A stretch of 64,000 bases of DNA, from positions 31,040 to 95,039 of the forward strand of contig NZ_CAKRXI010000005.1 of the NCBI RefSeq assembly GCF_934424005.1, given 5' to 3'. Of this stretch, positions 16,701 through 25,141 are shown in pieces. This DNA comes from an uncultured Blautia sp. GTDB lineage: Bacteria; Bacillota; Clostridia; Lachnospirales; Lachnospiraceae. A program made the position numbers and the translations under genes. The notes below the pieces were generated by a model that saw only the letters and a list, made by a program, of their open reading frames with translations, searched no databases and was not told where the DNA came from. The stretch's first letter is position 1, and each line of letters starts with the position of its first letter.

Positions 16701-18484
16701 ATCTGTCCCTCCTGTCTGCCTGGAATTGTGATCGTTGCAGTTGTTCCTTTACCCAATTCACTGGTATACGTAATTCCGTAATCTTCTCCATAATAGAGTT
16801 TTAAACGTTTCTGCACATTGTAAACGCCAACCCCATTGGAATGATAATTTACTTTGTGTCTGTCATAAATATGCGCAAGTGTATCCGCATCCATTCCCAC
16901 GCCATCATCAATGACCTGCAGAACTGCATTTCCGTCTTTCATGAACCCCTTTACAATAAGAAGTCCCTTACTCTCTTTATACTTCAGTCCATGATAAATA
17001 GCATTCTCTATGATCGGCTGCAGGACCAGTTTGATCAGAGGTATATATAATATAGAAGAATCTACCTCAATCTGAAATTCCAGTTTGTCCTTGTAACGCA
17101 TTTTCTGTATCGTCAGATAGCCGCGCGCATACTCTACTTCATTCGCGATCGGAACAACTTCATCCTCATTGCTGATACTCTGACGGAGAAGTCTTGCAAG
17201 AGATGCCGTCATAAGAACAACTTCTTCATTTTTCTTTCCTTCTGCCATCCAGATGATCGAATCCAGCGTATTATAAAGGAAATGTGGATTGATCTGGGAC
17301 TGTAATGCTTTCAACTCGCTCTTACGTTTTTCTTCCTGTTCGTGGACATTCTGCTCCATCAGTTCATGTATCCGGTGTGTCATCACATCAAAGGACTTTG
17401 TCAGACTGCCGATTTCATTTTTTGAATCTACCACAACATCAGAAACGCTGAAATCACCTTCCTGTACTTTTTTCATGGAATCACGGAGTTTCTGTATCGG
17501 AAGAGTAATACTCCTTGCCATAAATCTTGAAAAAAGAAGTGCCACAATGACCAGTATGATTGCCGTCAGTACATAGACACTCTGTGCCTGCCGACTTTTA
17601 CTCAAAAGTTCCTTCACATTCGTACAGTCAACAACCGTCCAACCGGTCTTTTCTGAACGCGAGATGGAATACAGTTTTCCGTCGTTTCCGGTACCGGTCA
17701 GTACGGTATCTTCATCCGTATCCATGATCAGACTGATATTTTCGGTCTGCAGTTCATTGTAGAGCTGTTGCTGCTGTGGGTGATAAACAATATTTCCTTT
17801 TGCATCAAGAATAAACGCATATCCCTTTGTTCCAACTGTACTCTGATCACAGAGTCCACTGATGGCGCTGTAGTTCAGATCGATAAAAAAGACACCTTCT
17901 TTTTCACCACTGCCGCTCCGGTCACGGATTCCACGGCTCAGTGTGATCACCCATGGGCGTTCTCCACTAATGATGTGCTGTACATGGGAAGAAGTCAGGA
18001 TCGGACCATTAGGCTTTTCGAGTGCAGTAGCATACCATTCCTGCGTATTGAGATCCAGATCCTGATTCACCGATTTACTTCCGTCATTGATCAGCATCCG
18101 TCCGTTCTTACTGATGATACCAACATTTCGAATATCACTCCGGCTGTCCAGGATTGTCTGGAACTGATTTAAAATACGGTATCTTCCTTCGTTATCGATT
18201 TTCTCATCAAAAAGGTAATCCTGCACATCTTCATTGCTGGATATCAGATAAGCAATATTTTCCATATAATCGATATAAGAATCGATATTCTGATTCATCT
18301 GCTGGATGATCGTATGCGTATATTCCGATGAATTTTCAAAAATAGATGTATTGGTAAATTTCATGGAAACACCGGTAACGATCACAACCGCACTCAGGAT
18401 CAGGACTGCAACGGTTGCAAAGATAACGCTCTGGATACTGCTGAATTTTCCAATAAATCTCGCCGACAGATTTTTCTTTTTCAT
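16697..18484 (-). CDS. YesM/LytS-type sensor histidine kinase
   Basis: 595 aa when started at 18484. The frame extends to 18520, but ATG 18484 overlaps the regulator stop by 4 bp and has GGGAGAAG upstream. Topology: transmembrane helix ~18-42, a Cache-like extracytoplasmic region with YAFILDAKGNIVYHPQQQ, a second helix near 300-320, HAMP (SITLPIQKLRDSMKKV), and a His_kinase domain with His in QINPHFLYN near 400. Then come N box LQPIIENAIYHG and G box IDDGVGMD. It is the middle gene of a regulator-kinase-binding-protein operon. Confidence 0.92.
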   Translation of the reverse strand: MKKKNLSARFIGKFSSIQSVIFATVAVLILSAVVIVTGVSMKFTNTSIFENSSEYTHTIIQQMNQNIDSYIDYMENIAYLISSNEDVQDYLFDEKIDNEGRYRILNQFQTILDSRSDIRNVGIISKNGRMLINDGSKSVNQDLDLNTQEWYATALEKPNGPILTSSHVQHIISGERPWVITLSRGIRDRSGSGEKEGVFFIDLNYSAISGLCDQSTVGTKGYAFILDAKGNIVYHPQQQQLYNELQTENISLIMDTDEDTVLTGTGNDGKLYSISRSEKTGWTVVDCTNVKELLSKSRQAQSVYVLTAIILVIVALLFSRFMARSITLPIQKLRDSMKKVQEGDFSVSDVVVDSKNEIGSLTKSFDVMTHRIHELMEQNVHEQEEKRKSELKALQSQINPHFLYNTLDSIIWMAEGKKNEEVVLMTASLARLLRQSISNEDEVVPIANEVEYARGYLTIQKMRYKDKLEFQIEVDSSILYIPLIKLVLQPIIENAIYHGLKYKESKGLLIVKGFMKDGNAVLQVIDDGVGMDADTLAHIYDRHKVNYHSNGVGVYNVQKRLKLYYGEDYGITYTSELGKGTTATITIPGRQEGQI

Positions 18485-20100
18485 CTGCGCTTCTCCCTTG
18501 CATATTCCGTAGGTGTACACCCGGTCATTTTCTTAAATGAGATTCCGAAATAATGCGGATCAGAAAATCCGACTTTTTCTGCAATCTCATAGTTCTTTAA
18601 GGTTGTATTTTCCAGCAGTTCTTTTGCTTTTTCCATTCTGGTCCGAATCAGGACTTCGGTAAATGTCTCACCTGTCTCGTCTTTAAAAATCGTACTGAAA
18701 TAGCTGGTGCTGATATTCAGATAAGAACAGATACTGTTCAGACTCAGATCCGGATCCATATAATTTTTCTGTATGTAGTCAATCGCAAGTCGGGCCTGCC
18801 GCTCGCTACTGGATGTATTCAGTTCAGAAAGGATTTCAAAAATCCTGTCCGTATGTTTCTGTACAACTTTACAGGCATCTTCAAAAAATTTCTGATCTGT
18901 TACCTGGCGGAGCAGTTCATCTCTGTCTTCTCTGATCCTGTCCATATCAGCAGATACATCTTCGCATGCATTGTCCATTGTACGGATGACCTGCTGCAGA
19001 TACATGCAGGCACGGCTTTTTTCCATAAGTGCCTGACGAATGGAATTTTCAATCTTTATAAGGGTCTGGTAAACCAGCTCTTTATGTCCGGTCTTCATGG
19101 CTTCTTTGAGTTCTGCCAGATCATCTTCGATTGCGATTTCCTGAACGGGGTGCTGTTCTTCCATATCAATAAGAAGGTTTCCACCAAGAAGATAGCGATA
19201 CTGAAGGGTCTGTGCAGCCATATCGTGTGACTGGATCAGTTCTTCTGGTTTTTTTACCCATTTACCGATACCCATGGATACGTCAAATCCCATGACTTCT
19301 TTTGTTTTTTCCTGAATCTCATGACAGATTTCTTTTGTTCTGGATGTAAAATTACGGCTCCATTTTTCCTGAAAAAGGATTCCGACGCGGTTATTACCTT
19401 CCTGATAGGCAATACCGGCCTCTTCTCTGGTGACGATCTCATCGCTGATGTTGAAAAGGACAAATGCCATCAGTGCGCTTTCCTGACGTTTTTCTGTATC
19501 CAGCTGGTACATACCGGAATAGAGGTCGATATCAAAGATTGCCACGCGGTAACTTGCTGCGGAGATGTCAATTCCCATTTCCGCAAGACGTTCAATACTT
19601 GCATTCACATCTGTCGTACAGTTTACAAGTGCTTCTATATTTTTTGACCGGATTATCTGCTTATTTTTACGATACTCTTCCGAGTTTTGGGTCAGTGCAT
19701 CCATTTTACTTTTTTCAAGACGTTGCTGCTCCACTTTTTTCTTCATTTTTTCAATTACCCCGGTAAGTTCCATCGCTGTCACCGGTTTCAACAGATATTC
19801 ACTTACTCCATACTGAATTGCCTTTTTTGCATATTCAAATTCTCCGAATCCGCTAAAAATCACAATTACAATTTCCGGATAATTATCATGCAGAAAACTG
19901 CTCAGTTCCATTCCGTCCATGTATGGCATCAATATATCTGTCAACACAATATCCACCGGATGTTCTTTTACAAATTCTGCTGCCTCTTTGCCGTTTTCAC
20001 AATCTCCGACCAGTTCACAGTCCATGCCCTTCCAGTCAATGTTTTCTTTGATTGCATCTCGAACAAGGATTTCATCATCTACTAGTAAAATGCGGTACAT
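18481..20100 (-). CDS. YesN-type response regulator, AraC family DNA-binding
   Basis: 539 aa. The receiver domain at 1-120 has VDDEILV, phospho-acceptor Asp in VLTDILMPYMDG near residue 55 and LLKPV. A long central linker contains a cyclase-like degenerate region (VAIFDIDLYSGM, MGIGKWV). A C-terminal AraC double helix-turn-helix spans ~440-539, ending GFSDPHYFGISFKKMTGCTP. First gene of the three-gene sensor operon; the adjacent importer operon starts only 100 bp after the operon's terminator, so it is the obvious regulatory target. Confidence 0.93.
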   Translation of the reverse strand: MYRILLVDDEILVRDAIKENIDWKGMDCELVGDCENGKEAAEFVKEHPVDIVLTDILMPYMDGMELSSFLHDNYPEIVIVIFSGFGEFEYAKKAIQYGVSEYLLKPVTAMELTGVIEKMKKKVEQQRLEKSKMDALTQNSEEYRKNKQIIRSKNIEALVNCTTDVNASIERLAEMGIDISAASYRVAIFDIDLYSGMYQLDTEKRQESALMAFVLFNISDEIVTREEAGIAYQEGNNRVGILFQEKWSRNFTSRTKEICHEIQEKTKEVMGFDVSMGIGKWVKKPEELIQSHDMAAQTLQYRYLLGGNLLIDMEEQHPVQEIAIEDDLAELKEAMKTGHKELVYQTLIKIENSIRQALMEKSRACMYLQQVIRTMDNACEDVSADMDRIREDRDELLRQVTDQKFFEDACKVVQKHTDRIFEILSELNTSSSERQARLAIDYIQKNYMDPDLSLNSICSYLNISTSYFSTIFKDETGETFTEVLIRTRMEKAKELLENTTLKNYEIAEKVGFSDPHYFGISFKKMTGCTPTEYAREKRR

Positions 20101-20174
20101 ACAGTTTGTTTTCCCCCTGCTGATAAAATAACGTTTTCCGTCTTTGCCTTCTGGTGATTCAGTTTACAGACAGA

Positions 20175-20237
20175 AAGATACTCCTCATATGATAGTTACA
20201 GAGTTTCTCCCACTGTCTACCATATAAGGAGCATCTT
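20175..20237 (-). terminator. long stem-loop at the 3' end of the aldolase operon
   Basis: 21-bp stem (20175-20195 with 20217-20237) around a 21-nt loop that itself can pair. All three deviations from perfect complementarity are G-U pairs when transcribed on the minus strand and A-C mismatches on the plus strand, which points to a minus-strand RNA. The tail (ATCTTTCTGTCTG) is only moderately U-rich, so termination strength is uncertain. Confidence 0.5.
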
Positions 20238-20248
20238 AAATCATATGC

Positions 20249-21178
20249 TTATTTATTTGAGAATATCTTCATAGCCTCATAAGCATTTTTCTTCATGGCT
20301 TTCATTCCCCAGTCTACGATGTCATGATAGTAAACCGGAATTTCCTTGCCCTCTTCCTGAAGTAAATAATGCATCCTATATTTCCTGCCCTGGTGAACAA
20401 TCGGCATTTCTTTAAATGGAAGTTTGCTCTCTACACCAGTTCCGCCGGCTTTTGCCATATATGTATAGTAGTTGATCTTTCTTACGCCACGGGCGATGAC
20501 TTTCCTGTAGTCTTCTTCACTGACACCAGATCCACCATGCATAACAAGTGGAATATTTACTCTCGCTTTAACATTCTCAAGTACAGACATATCGAGCTTC
20601 GGCTTGGTCAGATACAGACCATGGGCTGTTCCAAATGAACAAGCCAGTGCATCAATACCTGTTTCATTAACAAATGCTTCTGCCAGTTTCGGGTCTGTAT
20701 AGATTTTCTTCGGCTCATCGCCTGTCGGGATTCCGTCATCATGTCCCAATCCAAGTTCTCGTTTGCCAAGCGTACCAATCTCTGCTTCTACGGATGCACC
20801 CTTTGCATGTGCAAGTTTTACTGCAATCTTAGTGTTAGCCACATTTTCTTCATATGGAAGAGCAGATCCGTCAAACATTACAGATGTAAATCCAATATTT
20901 AATGCTTTGTCAAGATATGCAAGTGTTTCGCCGTGATCCAGGTGAACACATACCGGAACTTTAGCTGCTTTGGCTCTTTCGATCATGATTGGTCCAATCA
21001 CACTGATCGGCATCATTGGCTCATGTACTTCCGCATGCATAATGATCACCGGTACATTTAACTCTTCAGCCGCACCAATAACAGCCATAATACTTTCAAG
21101 GTTTGGTGTATTAAAAGATCCTACAGCACATTTCTTAGCCTCTGCAAGCTGCAGAATCTCAGATAACGTTACGAGCAT
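20249..21178 (-). CDS. class II ketose-(bis)phosphate aldolase
   Basis: 309 aa, fructose-bisphosphate aldolase class II/GatY fold. Zinc and catalytic signatures are visible: VCVHLDHGET near residue 83, EAEIG, SFGTAHGLYL and PLVMHGGSGV followed by KINYYTYMA. These enzymes cleave a ketose-1-phosphate or -1,6-bisphosphate into DHAP and an aldehyde. The C-terminal ~40 residues (KYRMHYLLQEEG...) are longer than in GatY. Start ATG follows AAAGGAAG. Last gene of a six-gene operon with isomerase and kinase, so it most likely cleaves that operon's ketose-1-phosphate. Exact substrate unknown. Confidence 0.88.
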   Translation of the reverse strand: MLVTLSEILQLAEAKKCAVGSFNTPNLESIMAVIGAAEELNVPVIIMHAEVHEPMMPISVIGPIMIERAKAAKVPVCVHLDHGETLAYLDKALNIGFTSVMFDGSALPYEENVANTKIAVKLAHAKGASVEAEIGTLGKRELGLGHDDGIPTGDEPKKIYTDPKLAEAFVNETGIDALACSFGTAHGLYLTKPKLDMSVLENVKARVNIPLVMHGGSGVSEEDYRKVIARGVRKINYYTYMAKAGGTGVESKLPFKEMPIVHQGRKYRMHYLLQEEGKEIPVYYHDIVDWGMKAMKKNAYEAMKIFSNK

Positions 21179-21268
21179 TTTGTAACTTCCTTTCTGTCCA
21201 CTTCGGACTCCAACAATATGTTAAGATTATAACACAATATAAAAATATTGTGAAGAGTTCCTGTCATC

Positions 21269-21613
21269 TTATTTTTTCAAAATAAGTGCGATAAATTTGA
21301 GATCTTCTTTTCCATTATTCAGAAGTCCATGTCCTTCTCCATCATCACAAAAGACGACATCTCCTGCTTTTACCGGATACTTCGTACCATTATCATTATA
21401 AATTCCGGTTCCGGTCAAAATATAATAGGTTTCTGATTCTCCTTCATGTACATGAAAAGCAAGATCACTGCCTTCTGGCATAACAACTTCTGTATACATT
21501 CTGCAGTGTTCTCCCAGCTCTTTATCATAAAGAAGTGCATTTTTCTTTAAAATGCCTGAACCTTCGCCGGTTAATTCTTCAATTTCAATTTCTGATCTCG
21601 CGATTTTTGCCAT
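21269..21613 (-). CDS. small cupin-domain protein
   Basis: 114-aa single cupin fold. Motif 1 is FHVHEGESETYYILTGTG (metal-binding His-X-His and Glu) and motif 2 is AGDVVFCDDGEGHGL, so the metal ligands appear intact. Small cupins in sugar operons can be isomerases, epimerases or ligand sensors; nothing in the sequence decides between these. The start lies 3 bp after the aldo/keto reductase stop, with AGGAGA upstream, so the gene is part of the operon. Confidence 0.85.
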   Translation of the reverse strand: MAKIARSEIEIEELTGEGSGILKKNALLYDKELGEHCRMYTEVVMPEGSDLAFHVHEGESETYYILTGTGIYNDNGTKYPVKAGDVVFCDDGEGHGLLNNGKEDLKFIALILKK

Positions 21614-21615
21614 AA

Positions 21616-22587
21616 CTATCTCCTATCTCTTCTCAAATCAAGCCATTCTACTTCTTCTTTTGTAAGTACAATATCCAAAGCTTTCGCATTGCTTGCGATC
21701 CTGCTCGCCTTTCTGGCACTGACAAGCGGAAAGACCTCAAAATCCTGATTCAGGATCCATGCAAGTGCAATCTGCGGTACTGTGCAGTCCTTTTCTTTTG
21801 CCAGCCGTTCTGCTCTTGCAAGACGTTCAAAGTTCTCAGGATAACAGTATCCTTTCACTGCATTCGGATCCAGGATTTTCTTCGCCCCTTCTATGTCATT
21901 GCTTTTGACGATTCCGGCAAACATCCCTCTTCCCAGACTGGAATATGCAAGGACCGGAATCTGATTATCACGATACCATGCCCGCGCTTCCGCATTCGAC
22001 GGGCCGGAAATTGTCACACATCCCGGGCCACCGCCCCACGGATCTCCGATCTGATCACAGAGTCCAAAGTTCGGGCTTGAAACTGTAAAAGGAATTAGTC
22101 CGTGCTCCCCGGCATATTGATTTGCTTCTGCAATTCTCTGATGCGTCCAGTTGGAACCACCAAACGCACCGATTCTGCCTGCTTTATGATATTCATTCAG
22201 GATTTCAACCATCGGCCCTGGCTCAACCTTCGGGTCATCTCTGTGCATCAGATAAATATCTATATAATCTGTGCCCAATCGTTCAAAAGACTGTTCAATA
22301 TCATGTTTCAGATCTTCCGGAGTCACACGGTCTCTTCCATCATATGGATGGCATCCTTTGGAAATAATCACGACTTTTTCCCGGTTTCCACGGTTTTTGA
22401 GCCAATGTCCCAGAGAGGCCTCACTCAATCCATAATTTTCAGCTGTATCAAAAGTCGTAATTCCCTGCGCATAAACCTCATCCAGCAGTTCATCTGCATC
22501 TTCTCCCTGAATCATCGCCGGTATTGCGCAGCCAAAAATGATCTTCGATAATGGTTTTTCAACATTTTTTATTTTCTGATATTTCAC
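21616..22587 (-). CDS. aldo/keto reductase, GTG start
   Basis: 323 aa, TIM-barrel aldo/keto reductase. The catalytic tetrad is recognisable: Asp in TFDTAENYG, Tyr two residues on in NYG, Lys in VIISKGCHP and His in DIYLMHRDD. The start codon is GTG with AGGA upstream; no in-frame ATG precedes it. In this operon (isomerase, kinase, aldolase) a reductase could convert the aldehyde from the aldolase step, for example lactaldehyde, to an alcohol, which would balance redox (inference). NADPH or NADH preference cannot be read. Confidence 0.85.
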   Translation of the reverse strand: MKYQKIKNVEKPLSKIIFGCAIPAMIQGEDADELLDEVYAQGITTFDTAENYGLSEASLGHWLKNRGNREKVVIISKGCHPYDGRDRVTPEDLKHDIEQSFERLGTDYIDIYLMHRDDPKVEPGPMVEILNEYHKAGRIGAFGGSNWTHQRIAEANQYAGEHGLIPFTVSSPNFGLCDQIGDPWGGGPGCVTISGPSNAEARAWYRDNQIPVLAYSSLGRGMFAGIVKSNDIEGAKKILDPNAVKGYCYPENFERLARAERLAKEKDCTVPQIALAWILNQDFEVFPLVSARKASRIASNAKALDIVLTKEEVEWLDLRRDRR

Positions 22588-22610
22588 TTCAGATTTCCTG
22601 CCTTTTGTTC

Positions 22611-23579
22611 CTATTTCTGATACAGTTTAATATCCACATGATAGTCAACTGCTTCTCCTGGCTTCAGGAATTTCAGCATTCCGGTTTTTCTCATGACATC
22701 TCTTCCGTCCGGATAACAGTTGCCGCATTCCAGACCAAGCACATAGTCACGAACCCCCATCATCTTCCATTCCACAAATCCATCCAGTTTAGAAGCGTCA
22801 AAACTGATTTCCAGTCCAACATTTAATTTTGGCTGATAGATGCCTGCTTTGCCATCAGCACCTTCGAATTTGTGATAATAGCATCTTTCCTGATAATCAC
22901 TCTGAGGTTTTTCCATATGCATCCAGTTGGCAATGTCTTCCTGAGCATGATCATCACGTGCCCTGACTTCCACCGATGGAATCGTTACTTCGCTGTCTTC
23001 ATCCAGAAGCGGATAGCCCATGTTCATATGATACAGGATCTCCATTGGCTCTGTCTTGCTTCCTGTATTTTCAATATGATCATCAATAGAAAATGTATTT
23101 TCTTCTTTGGAAATCGTTACTGTTCTTTTGAGAACAAGCTTTCTGCCAAAGATCACTTCATCTTTTGTTACAGAATGAATACGGATTTCTTTGTCATCCT
23201 CTTCCCAGTAACTCTGTCCACATGGCTGGTTTGCGATCGAACCATGAAGTGGAAGTTCTTCTCCATCATCTATACACGGTGTGCCAACAGCCTGCAGACC
23301 ACAGGTAGTTAAAAAACCTGCTGTAAATGACTGCAGCCAGTTTGAACCTGTTTTATCATAATATGCAGGAGCTACATAACCACATGGGGAAAAATAACTC
23401 ATGTTAATGCCTTTATAACGAAGTCTTGTAATATCACCATTTCTGTCCGGGGAAAGTGTCAGCTCAAGGCCTTTTCCGTTCGTTGCCTCATAAAGGCGCA
23501 TCCCGTCTCCCTTGCCTCCAACCAGGCGATGTTCCTCAACTCCACTGATCTGTGTTTCATGTCCAATATAAGGATTCAT
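22611..23579 (-). CDS. DUF4432-type aldose 1-epimerase-fold protein
   Basis: 322 aa from ATG 23579, which has AAAGGAG 6 bp upstream; the frame extends 24 bp further without a ribosome site. Galactose-mutarotase-like fold, with GLELTLSPDRNGDITRLRY near the N-terminus, LHGSIANQPC, ILYHMNMGYPLLDE and VLGLECGNCYPDGR. Members of this family (assigned from memory as DUF4432) accompany sugar isomerase operons and are thought to interconvert anomers. It lies between the kinase and reductase genes of the operon. Confidence 0.8.
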   Translation of the reverse strand: MNPYIGHETQISGVEEHRLVGGKGDGMRLYEATNGKGLELTLSPDRNGDITRLRYKGINMSYFSPCGYVAPAYYDKTGSNWLQSFTAGFLTTCGLQAVGTPCIDDGEELPLHGSIANQPCGQSYWEEDDKEIRIHSVTKDEVIFGRKLVLKRTVTISKEENTFSIDDHIENTGSKTEPMEILYHMNMGYPLLDEDSEVTIPSVEVRARDDHAQEDIANWMHMEKPQSDYQERCYYHKFEGADGKAGIYQPKLNVGLEISFDASKLDGFVEWKMMGVRDYVLGLECGNCYPDGRDVMRKTGMLKFLKPGEAVDYHVDIKLYQK

Positions 23580-23627
23580 TGTAATCTCCTTTCCAGATAA
23601 CACTTTATCATCACAGAAGCCGCCCGT

Positions 23628-25130
23628 TTACACGAGCGGTCTTACTGCCTGATATACTTTCGCATATCTTTCAAAGATATGCATGTATTTTTCATGCATT
23701 TCCTTTCTTGGAAGGTATTCCACGGTTTCTTCTACCATATGTTCAGCCGCATCATTCAAGTCTTTGAATACTCCTGTGGCAATTCCGGTCAGCATAGCAC
23801 TGCCAACTGTACCTGCATCCACTGTTTTGAGTGCTGTGATCGGTACATTCAGCATGTCTGCTTTCATCTGCATCCATTCTCCTGACCTTGCACCGCCACC
23901 GGTTGCATTGAGCTTTTTGAATTTACATCCAGATTTCTTCAATGCGCTGGTGTTCACCAGCATTTCATAAACAACACCTTCCATGCAGCCTCGATAAATA
24001 TCTGCTACAGTCGTGTCTGTGGTAAGTCCAAGAATTGCTCCTTTGGATCCTGTGTCCATATAAGGTGTTGCCGCTCCGGCAAAATGAGGAAGGATCAGCA
24101 GGTTACTCGGATTTTCCTCACCACGCTCTTCTGCGTATTTCTTTTCGAGATATTCATTCACTGACATATCTTTGTCTGCTGCTGCTCTTTTTTCATCTTT
24201 TGCAAGATTATCCACACACCACTGGATCAGTGCCCCGCCGGTATAGGAAAAAGCATAAGCAACATATTTTCCGGGGATCACATATGGTACAATGGAAAAA
24301 TATCCATCGTACATTGCATCTATATCCGGAATGGAATCATAAATTGGAGTTACACATTCAACAGTCCCTGCGCCATCCACTGCAACAGAAGAATCAAATG
24401 CACCGGCTCCGATTGCCGCAGATACCTGATCATGACTGATCGATACAATATGTGTGGACGGTGCAAGACCGGTTTTCTCTGCAGCCTCTGCCGTGATCAC
24501 TCCGGCATCTGTACCTGTCGGTACCGTCTTTGACATTTTATTCACATCAATGCCGGCTACTTCAAAAATTTCCTTACTCCAGTCAAGTTTCTTAATATCA
24601 AATGCCATAGTCCTGGTAGCCAGAGAATAATCAATCTGGCGTTTTCCAGTAAGATGATATACTACATAATCTTCCATCAGGAATATGTATGCAGCTGCAT
24701 CGTAAATCTCAGGTCTGTTTTTCTTGATCCACATCATTTTAGGGATACTGTACATCTGATGTGCTCGCAGACCGGTGATTCCGGCAAGTTCACGTGCACC
24801 GAACTTTTCTGTCAAAGCTTTGCATTCTTCTTCTCCACGTGGGTCTGTATAAAGCATGGCTGTATGAAGTGGTTTACCATTTTCATCTGTCATAACAAAA
24901 GTTTCTCCGAAACTGGTCACACCGATTCCGGCAATGTCCGGATATTCTTTTGCCATTTCTGCGACTACTGCATAAACCCCATCCATGATCGTAGATACAT
25001 CTACTTCATGTCCGCTGACACTTCTGCGGACCGGATAATCTTTGTAAGCTTTATTCAGATATTTTCCCTGTTCATCAAACACCGTACATTTACAACCGGT
25101 CGTTCCTATATCTAATCCTGCAATTTTCAT
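23628..25130 (-). CDS. FGGY carbohydrate kinase, xylulokinase-like
   Basis: 500 aa. The actin-like ATPase N-terminus is AGLDIGTTGCKCTVFDE, the middle has MLYTDPRGEEE and ISHDQVSAAIGAGAFD, and the C-terminal adenosine motif is NATGGGARSGEWMQMKADM. I place the start at 25130 (AGGAG 8 bp upstream); an ATG 9 bp earlier is only 3 bp from that site. FGGY kinases phosphorylate a ketose or polyol at a terminal hydroxyl. Directly downstream of the isomerase, this should phosphorylate the ketose it makes. Substrate unknown. Confidence 0.88.
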   Translation of the reverse strand: MKIAGLDIGTTGCKCTVFDEQGKYLNKAYKDYPVRRSVSGHEVDVSTIMDGVYAVVAEMAKEYPDIAGIGVTSFGETFVMTDENGKPLHTAMLYTDPRGEEECKALTEKFGARELAGITGLRAHQMYSIPKMMWIKKNRPEIYDAAAYIFLMEDYVVYHLTGKRQIDYSLATRTMAFDIKKLDWSKEIFEVAGIDVNKMSKTVPTGTDAGVITAEAAEKTGLAPSTHIVSISHDQVSAAIGAGAFDSSVAVDGAGTVECVTPIYDSIPDIDAMYDGYFSIVPYVIPGKYVAYAFSYTGGALIQWCVDNLAKDEKRAAADKDMSVNEYLEKKYAEERGEENPSNLLILPHFAGAATPYMDTGSKGAILGLTTDTTVADIYRGCMEGVVYEMLVNTSALKKSGCKFKKLNATGGGARSGEWMQMKADMLNVPITALKTVDAGTVGSAMLTGIATGVFKDLNDAAEHMVEETVEYLPRKEMHEKYMHIFERYAKVYQAVRPLV

Positions 25131-25141
25131 ATCATTCACTC

